From Aporrectodea caliginosa (Eukaryota; Annelida; Clitellata; Crassiclitellata; Lumbricidae), in NCBI GenBank assembly GCA_020284085.1, contig JACEVL010000940.1, positions 502,001 to 566,000 of the forward strand: a DNA stretch of 64,000 nt, read 5' to 3'. Below are positions 28,701 through 38,900 of the stretch, one piece after another (position 1 is the stretch's first letter; the number at the start of each line of letters is the position of its first letter). Both the position numbers and the translations under genes were made by a program. The notes below the pieces were generated by a model. That model was not told the origin of the DNA. It did not search any database and worked only from the letters and a program-made list of their open reading frames with translations.

Positions 28701-29876
28701 CCATATTGTAATTTTAAGCATTGTAGGCCCTAACCCTTTAACAATGAGCGTGTACTAAAATGTATGGGCAACCAGTGCAGCTCGTCATTATAGGGTTAAG
28801 CAGTATGAGCCTCCATACTGGATAATGGTGGGTAAAATGTATTTTTATCGTACCTGTGCTGTTGATGATGAATCCAGCACCAAAGAAGTCATCTCGAAGC
28901 CACTTTATACAGATACAAATTATTCAAGCGACCAAAAGGAACATTATGGCAGAAAGTCTTTTGTGCAGGAATTGTAGACTTTGGAATGGTTTGGATGATT
29001 GTACTGTCTCAGCAGACACCTCTATGACAGCCATTTAGAAGAAGCTGTGAATGATTGGCAGTTAAGCATTTGCAGTGGTCTTAACACAGATTCTATCTTG
29101 GACTAAGAGGCCTACCGTCATTGGCTTCGTCAGAACGACAAGGGTCACCAACGTCCTTGTGTTTCAGCAGGTTTACCTTATGCTTGGACCTGAGATGAAT
29201 AGCCTATGCATATTTCTTGTTGCACCGCTGGCAATTTTTGCTGCGAGTTACATAACTGACATTGAGCCATCTGGCCCTCAGAATCGTTAATGAAATTATC
29301 CCAAACACCACCCTTTACATTTGCTGATTTAGACATTGTTTGGATTTGTGTCTGAAATCACTAAATTCAAATAAAAACAGTTTACTGCTATTATTTACGA
29401 ATTCGAAGCTACGACGCCGACGTGTCAAAACACTCGACATTAGTCACTGGTCGTGTGAAATGGGAAGCCACACTCATACGAAGTCACCAATAAAGATATG
29501 GAATGAGCCGATAAATAAGTAGTTAGAAGTTGTATTACAGAAACCCGTTATCAACCACTATTATCGTTATATTTCCATTACTCTGCATTTGTGAGTTTCA
29601 CACCGTGAAGGACGGTGAAAGTTACGATTTTCAAACCCGTCGAACCCGGGTTTCAATCGCGTTCAAACCCGGGTTTCGGGTTTGGAAAAAAGCCGGGTAA
29701 CCCGGGTTCGGGTAACCCGGGTTTCCATACTTTGTACGTATTGATAGAAATCTGACTGCTGGCAGATTTCCTAAGATGGTGGTGATCAATTAGTGTTTTA
29801 GGTTCAGTTCATAGAACTTGTCAGTAATCGATCATTAGTTTGGTTCTACGTGTGTGTGCATGTGTGCTTGTGTGTC

Positions 29877-29959
<83 letters not shown>

Positions 29960-32900
29960 GTGCGTGTGTGCATGCATGATCCTGCTTGTACAGATTTTTC
30001 CTGTTATTCAAGCATCATTAGCTTGTAGATAGAGTTGTAATTCTTGTTGAACTCTAACAGCATCAAGTCTAAGAAAATAATAGTGCCTCTGAGCCGTTAT
30101 GACTACATAAAGGACTACGATTCAGTATTGTATAGATGCTTACGTACAATAGATTGTCTCTATCAGTCATGGTCCTTGTTATGTTTCGTGTTTTTCTGTC
30201 AGTCTTTGGCTGAAACGATGAACTATAGGCAACCTCAGATGGATCGCATTCAGAGTTTCTATGAGTCAGCTGAGGCTGAGACCCAAGAGTTGCAATCTGA
30301 GATTCCGGAGACTGTGCGACAGAATGTCATACGACTCAACTGTGATTGGTCAAAGTTAAGAGCGATGACAACAGAGCAGTGGCAAGGTCAGTTTCAGTCT
30401 GTCTTAGTGTTTGTCTCTGCTTCAAACGGCATTCTAAGAGCGTTTGGTGAGCTAAGCTGAGTTCCTGCTGAAATGCCTTAATTTACATCTTCTACTGTCA
30501 TTTGGGTGGCCTTAATTTTGCCACATCCTTATAGTGATTGTCCAGTAATTGTTTTCTGTCAGCCAGAATTAATCCTTTGTCACAGGTACAATTCATATGA
30601 GCACAGGTAGTTTATTGACGTTACTAACATGTGCCTAAATCAGTTATGTGGTCTCGAGACCGTGGTCTTGGTCTCGAGACCGTCTCGAGACCAAAAAAAT
30701 GCGGTCTTGGTCTTGGTCTCGAATGTACCGGTCTTGGTCTTGGTCTTGGTCTTATAAGGTGCGGTCTTGGTCTTAAAGGTATGGTCTTGGTCTTGGGCGT
30801 CTGGTCTCGGTCATTCGCCTTTGGTCTTGGCCTTGCACCTTTTTTGGCTTTTGTGGGGAACGAGAGTGGAGTATTTGTTAAATGTTGTCGATATTTCTGG
30901 AAATTCACGGACTTCTGAGATAGCTTCGAATTCATGCGACGATCCTCCAAGGACGAAGGAAGAGAGGACCTCGTTGTTCGCTTCTTATCAGAAGCGACAA
31001 GAAAACGTTGAGGCACAGTTAAACCTGACTTCTGGTGCTTTAGTTAGGCTTACACTGATGCAGTTTCTCAAGGCAAAATCAGTTGTCTGACAAGCGTTGC
31101 ATATCAGGTATTTGGTGGGACATTTTTCTCTACTAGCAAAGTTTTTGTATTCCGCAACACCTGCGCCTGTTGAGAGTGTGTTTAGCTGTAGTGTGCTCTT
31201 CATGAGTCCTCGCAGACTTGGGGACAAAAACTATAACTATAAATATAATAAGCATCTGATTTGACTTATGGGAATATGTAATAACACTACAATTGAGAAT
31301 TGCGTGTATGGTTTTGAGATTTAGGTCTTGATCCTGGATAATGCGATCTTGGTCTCGGTCTTGGTCTTGGACCAGGCGGTCTTGGTCTCGGTCTTGGTCT
31401 TGGACCATGTGGTCTTGGTCTCGGTCTTGGTCTTGGACCACGCTGTCTTGGTCTTGGTCTTGGACCACGCGGTCTTGGTCTCGGTCTTGGTCTTGGAATT
31501 TTGGTCTCGTGCACAACCTTGGCCTAAATCATTCTAAAGTTAATCAGGTTAAGCTGACCATAAGAAATGCGTTGTAACTTGAATTCAGTACTGGTCACCA
31601 TTCTCTATTTTTTTTAAGATTTCATGTGTGTTTGATCCTATTTAATCCTTAAAGCATTTACATAATTCTGAAGTGCACGAATGCTTTTGTTAACTAGTTC
31701 AGCAATCAGCAGGTTGAAAATGAAAGCATTTACATAGATCGACAGGCTTCCATGTATTGTCTTTTTCTAGTTCAGACCATGATATTTTTAGGTTCACCAA
31801 GGGCGACGACAGACTTTGTTGGTGGACTTAGGGCTTCTGATAAATCCTTCACAGATGAAGTGCTGAGGGAAGTTGCAGTGAAGACATCAAAGGCTGAGTT
31901 AGTCAGTGCAACGAATGAGTCTGTGAAGGAACCAGCTTCAGAAATACCTGATCACTCAAATGCAAATCAGGGTCAGAGTTCGTCCAAGGCAGTTGTTCCC
32001 AACCTAGACAGATTTCTAGCAAACCTGCACAGCTTTATGGGCCTAATGGTTGACAAAGCTAAACCACAGCAAGTCCTCATAGGAAATATCGCAGAAATCG
32101 AAGAAACCATTATAAAGGAAAAGGTCAGTTTACAGGTTTTTTTTCTGAAAAGTTTGTGTCATCACTTGATGAGTGAAAATTGAAAGCATTTTCATCTTTT
32201 GATTAATTTAGAACTATTTTTAGTGCCAGTCCTTTCTCTTTGAAAGTGTTACAAGCGTTTTTGTCATTTGAATAACTGATAGACCAGCTAATAAGTGTGT
32301 GTATAGTTGATTTTACTACAGGCATTGCTTTCACATGTAGTTGCTGATTTGGATTACAGGTGAAGTTGATTGAACTTGAGGCAATGAAGCCTCACATTGG
32401 TGCCTTGGTGAAGAAGTCGGAGACATTTAGAAGAGACGCAACAGAACAGCACCAGACACTTCTCACTCAGAATGGTAAGAAATTGTGAAATTGGCCGAAA
32501 TTGGATGATCTTATGTAGCGAAATATTTATACTGCAATTCTAGAAGCCAACGTAGGAAAAAGCAAGCTGCAGGTGACCTATTCGACCTCTCAGCTTGATG
32601 CAGCACTATTGATCATGACATATTACATGACAGATAAATCAATGACGGTTGGGTTTCAAGGTTCCATTCCATCTTAGTTCCAGAGCTTTGTATCAACAGC
32701 ACACAGACCTTTCTTTTCAGTGGTTAGTGGTCATCTCCTGACCCATCACCAGTGATGTTTCAAAGGAAGTTTTTCTGGAACCGGTTCTCTTCGTACTTTC
32801 TACAGATTAAGTGGTAACGATTGCCAGCCACTATGGTGCATGTAATCATTTTTATGTGGATGACACAAGATTACATCAGTATGCAGATGTCACCTTTCTT

Positions 32901-35900
32901 CTTGTCCACCTCCTTCTTTAGCATGCATTGCTCACTTAAGCAGCTGGATGACATCCAACCATCTGAAACTGAATACAAACTTGATTCAGTTTTTGTGTTT
33001 GGGTATGCACCAATGGCTGCATAAACTTGCAGGCAGTGAAATTGAACTTGTTTTGAAGTTTGATCTATCAGATGAAGCTACTTATTGTTAAAGCTGACAT
33101 TTGTGTCACACATAAGCAAACTATCTGCATGCTGCTTCTACCACTTACAGATAGATTCAGCTGTGTACCGCTTGATGCATGCTTATTAGGGTGGCCCAAA
33201 ACAACAAAAGTTGGAAATGTTTGGCTCCACAAGGCTGCCCTTGTTACACATGAAAATATAACCCTGTATGGCAGTGTATGCAAAATTTTGGACAGATTGA
33301 ACTATATTTAGAGGTTGCGCCTTTTGCAGACTTTTACACTATATAGTATGAAACGTCAAAAGACATGTATCATTTTGAATTTCGAGGCAGTTATTATTTT
33401 TAACTTTGAACAGCCTAATAAAATATATGCCGCAGTGTTACTGCTTAGTCAGAGTGCATTAAATGCAAATAATTTGTAATTCAATATAATTTTTGATAAT
33501 TAAAGTAGTTTTCCAGTCTGCATAAATAACCGTGATTGAAGTGCCGGAAAACGCGAAAACCGCGATTATTTCATTTTGCTCTTGTCGGAAAAGATATCGT
33601 TGTGTGATGACTGGAGACAAGTTGCAGCAAGTATTGTTTCTGTGACTCATCCTTAGTTAGTCGGGCCTACATCATTGTGAGACTAGATCAGAGCCACTCC
33701 ACGTTCTGCGCAGTCATTGACTACATCAAAAGTTTGACATTAGCCTTCATCGACTGGAATGTAGGGTTCAATGGTCAGCGAGCAGAAAGCTTCGATAGGA
33801 AGTTTTGGCTTGCTCTTGACCCTGGATAGTAAGAAGACCAAGCAGTTTTAAAGAACTCCTTGTGACATACGCCTCCAGTGTAGTGTGATGGTCAAAGGAT
33901 CTCCTGTCCAGCCGTTTCGTGGATAGCTGATTAGGTGGGTAAGTAAGGTTTTCACCAGAGTGGCCTTGATGTTTTACTGTTCTCTCATCAAACAAAGCAA
34001 GTGGCACAAGGTGCTAGGTGAAATACCAGAGAAGACGACTGAATGCCTCCACTGTTTTTTCTTTGATGACACGGTCTGAGTATTCAAGAAACTATGCAAG
34101 AAGCTTCAAATCATTGAATTACACAACACTACTTAGTTGCAATTGGTCGGCTACTTACTCTTACTTTCGAACAGCCGCTTGAGCGCCGCTGAAATTCTTG
34201 TGAGTCTCTCTGTTCGTCAAGATTTTGGCAACAAACTTGAAGGATCTTTATTCTCATTTTTCGAAAGAGCTTGTCCTCTTGACTTGTCATCAAAGTCATT
34301 GCATCTTTTCGTGAGATGTCAAATAGTTAATTTAAATCGACCTTAAACTGTCCCTCTTTGAGTCGGCAGAATTCTTGAATTTTAAGTCTGTTCTTCTTCA
34401 GCAGACTGTAACCGTCATACGACTTCCCCAGCTAGCTAACACCCGAATCACTCATTTTGGTGATGAAACTTGGCCCCATTTGTTGGTAATCCAGACCCAA
34501 GAATGTCCTTTTTAGGCATCCCTAACAGCCAAAATTGTGGAGAACTCCTGGTTGATGCCATGATAGCTGCTGTTTTTGTTACATATAAGCGTTAATAACA
34601 ATACAAAGTGAAAAGGCATGCGTTGTATTTCACAGTAAGGAGTGCTTCACAAATAACAAAAATACTTTAATCATGCAAATTTAGCGGTATGAGGAGCAAT
34701 AGTGAACAATCCAATTGTAAATTAAACGAATTGTTATGAAAAACTTTAGTCTATAAGTTAGCATGAAAAATGTAAAGATTACCTCCAATTCAGCAACCAT
34801 ATTCTAAGACAAAGAACTTAAAAACAAGCTTTTTTATTTGTAAGCAAGCTTATTATTCTTTAATTTACTGAAATACAGTTGACTTCTAGATTATGATTTA
34901 GAAAGAAGGTGCTTGGAGTTCAGGGTGTTAATTTTAATTTATATTGTAGCTATTAAAACGCGACATGTGGTTTTTGCGATTTCTACAAAAAAGTGTCAAA
35001 ACGGCGCGACCTCTAAACATGTTCAGATCTCTTCAATTTTTTCACCACATAGTCTTCTTGTCAAGTGGAACAAGGGCAGCCTTGTGAAGCAGCATGTTTT
35101 AAAAAAAAATTTCCCCGTGTAAGTTTGGGCCACTCTAATGCTTATGCTAAATGCTGCAAGGTTTTTCATCAGCTGCAACAGAGTACTGTTTGATATTGCA
35201 ACATCACAACTGGAATCATTACACTCAGGTCCCAGTGGCTCTGTGCAACTGGAATCACTCATATGCAGAAGTTTGAACACATCGCATAAACTTTATGTGA
35301 TCTCATCTGGTTCCCCACCAGTTATTGAATGTAGTACAAAATGGGATTGTTCATCTACAACTAGATGATTGATGTAGGATAGGACTTAAACTTCAAAACT
35401 ACCTCATATTGCAATTGATATTGCAACATCACAACTGGAATCATTACACTCAGGTCCCAGTGGCTCTGTGCATCTTCAAGCGAATTCAGTAATTCACATG
35501 ACTGAGCGAGTTAACGACAGTCCAGATGGATTCAAGCAGATATGAAGACACGTTCTGGTGTGTGATGATAAAGTCAGAGAATTAATGCCTCTTACTAATA
35601 GCTTGAGAGAAACTCTTCATACCAACTTATCAGTAGGTGAGTCTGTAACGGTCCCCTGATAATAGATTTTTATCTATTTTCGGGTATGCACTGATCGTGT
35701 GCACATGTTACTTATGAAGTCTATATTCATTGCGATTGGATGAATGTATGTCAAGTTATATAGTTCAACCAATCAAATCAATGCAACACATTTCAAGTTT
35801 GAATATTAATTATCATAAAATCACCAAACTAATGAAATGTTATCTAAATGTGGTCTCGTTTTCTTGTCTAAGGTAATCTATTAAGATTGTTTTAATTCTT

Positions 35901-38900
35901 TAAACTATCCTTACTTAAACCAGCGCAGTCTACCTGGTAATAAGCCTAAGGGAAATTAAATACCTCCCACGTAGATATTTTTGGTAGTCACTTCTTTATA
36001 ACCCCAACGGACTTTCACTTCGAATAAGCGTAGACCTCACTGTGGATGATGACGACGACGATCATGTCTTTCATTGAGTTGACGAGTGAATCTCTTCTGT
36101 AAAATGTAGAACTCGTGTAGCATCGCATCTTCTTGTAGTAAAATAGAATATGGAAGATTTGTATGAATCCCTTCGCTCTTATATTCGACTCGCTTTCGAC
36201 TTTAATCCAACAGTCCAGTTCATGGAAGTTCCGACGAACTTAACTGCTTACGTGGATTTAAACTTCCACCGAAATCGACCGACGTATAGTTCAGTTCGAT
36301 TATAAGATTCCTTTTGACTGAATCTTATTTCCACAGCACTGTACTTATACTCCACGAGTATAGTTCTTATCGTAATCTAACGACTTACGAATAAGAAACG
36401 CTTTCGACGCTCTAATGCCTCAAATTGCACTTAGAAACGCCACGCAAACACCATTCTTCTCTCGCATCAGACGAAGAACTCCTAACGGTCCTTTGCACAC
36501 CATCCTCTTCTTGTAATGCGCATGCGCAGTCAAAATCTGTTGATCAACCGTGACATCGTTTGAATTTGTCCAATGGCATGGTTTCATCATAGTTATGTAT
36601 CCATGGTGTTCAGACAATAAAGATTAATAATGGCCTTATGCCCCTTATGCGCCAGTTATCTACGCTGGTTGATTAATTAAAGTTTAACACAAAGAATGCT
36701 ATAATTAATCATCAACGATACAATCTTCTACTGTACCTATTAAAATCTATATACGTATATATGAAGAGATATGAATGTTTGTTATAATACTAAGGGAATC
36801 GTTACAGAGTCCATGGTTGAGACTAAGAGTAGAAATTTTCTTTCTGCAGTATATGCCAAGAGCTAAGAAATTTGTTATAAAACTGAGATCTTTGCAAGTA
36901 AGTGTTTGATTACTGTTTGCAATTAGAATTTCTACCAGGAAAGTTGAAACTGGATTGGAACTCAGTCTCGTTTTATTGTTGTTTGATTTGATGGCTCCAC
37001 TGTTTCAGCAAAGACTATAATTTTAGGGTTTGATTTTTGGAAATCTAAAAGTGGTGCATGTGATACAGTCAGAAGCAAAAGTTCCTTAGGTTCCTAAGGA
37101 ACTATTGTTTCAAGGATAAGACGATTTGTAAGTAACAGAATATCTGTATACTGGTAGTGTGTGACTGCTGTACAGTGGTTTAAGGGATGTTTCACAATGA
37201 CTTCAATTAATGATGACATCATTTCAATTGCTCCTTCAATTAATGATGACATCATTTCAATTGCTCCTAAGCATGCTTCTTAGCACTGCACCCCAGACTC
37301 CTATTTTGACAAAATTTCCTTATATACTGATGACGTGTAACTGTTTCAGTTGAGCGACTGAGCCATGAATGGGAATCTTCTGTGGGGAGTGTTGATTCAA
37401 GGCTGAAGGAACTGGAGCGGATGCTTGTTGATTGTCAACACTTTGATCAGATGAGATTAGACTTTGTCAGTTGGTTGTCAGAAGTCAACAAAGCAGCCAG
37501 CTCAAAGCGTCTGGACTCAGTTCCTGTTGATGCTCAACTTGAAGCAATTAAGGCAAGAGTAGAACTTATATCCATTTTATATCACAGTTGGGCAGAGTGC
37601 ACTGGCTTCTTGATAAACATACCATGTTTTACTGATGTAATTTATGTGATTCTTGTAAACTTTCTCATTGCCACTCAATGCTACTTAGAAACCATAAATG
37701 CTTAAGTCAAGCCTGCAAGAGCCAGACTGTTTGGCTAGTTTTGGTGCCAAGTCAGGTTAATTTTCGTTTGCTTTGTGAATTGCAATTGATAGCTCTGCAA
37801 AACATTCAGAGAGTTCTAGCTCAGGTTCAACTGAAGAACTGCTAATTGAAGTTTAACTAAGATATACTTTGTAAATTTGCTATTAAGATAAAGTTATCTC
37901 ACTTTGAGTATTTGTTGACAGATTCAGTTCTTTATGTTGACCTATTAAAACTCTTACATTGTCTTGACCTCACTGTTGATCATGGTTGTCCCTCATGTTC
38001 AGAGTCCCTTATGTTGTGTGCGACATGGTAGCCGATTGGTTGAGTGTTCACTTCATGGCACAATGCACAGATTTATGCTTACCCAGAGATGGTTACTTTG
38101 TAGGGACCTGAAGCAAGTTCTCGTGTATGATTGTTCAGCACCATCGATTGATGCTTGTCACTAGATAAAATAAGCAATTAATAAATGTAGCAATAATGTG
38201 TCAACAGATTAATTCCTTTATTTTAATAATCTGTTGTACTGGCAGTCTCTTGCTTTGACAGTAGAAGTCCTTTTTAGGTTAAGTTGTTTCTTGCCAAATG
38301 TTTGGACCATTTAATCGCTCTGTGTAACAGGGGTTGATCGCCCAAGATTCAGGGTGGCCAACCAACAGCAGAATGAACATTCGGATGTAGTAGAGTTGTT
38401 TATTCAATGACCAACAGTGCGACCTTCTAGTAGCGACTCTTAACCGGAACTTCAACCCTTTTGCAGTCTCAACATTACAACAATTACAATTACATTACAG
38501 TATCTCTCGGCCGGCGTTGCTAAGTCTTCATATTGTGCATTGCAGTATTACCAATACCCTGTGTGATTTGACCACAGGCACGATTCCTGTACCTAGATCA
38601 TACTTGTGCATTCCTGCCAAGCCTACACGCAGCACAGGTCTCTGCCTTTGGTCATTCCTTTCTGCCTGTCTGTCTTTCTGTCTCTGTGTCTGAACAAGCT
38701 TCTATCGACTGTCGGACTCTCGGTCTGACTGTCTGTCTCCCTCTCACTCTGTATCTCTGTCTCTATTTGTCTCTCTGTCTTTGTCTCTATCTCTCTTTCA
38801 AATGCCTGTGTGTTCCTTACACACCTCTTCATTTGTATATTCTTATGCTATGTGCATGAGATGATAACTTATTTTTCTGTATCTTAAATCATATTTTCTG

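Noticed and set aside
29840..30032. Val/Cys-rich frames
   Set aside because: They are the (TG)n microsatellite.
31133..31516. Asp/Gln- and Arg/Pro-repeat frames ([13 protein letters not shown])
   Set aside because: They are translations of the GGTCTTGGTCTCG terminal array of a hAT-derived element.
38330..38640. Possible solo LTR
   Set aside because: No TG...CA ends with a target duplication could be found.
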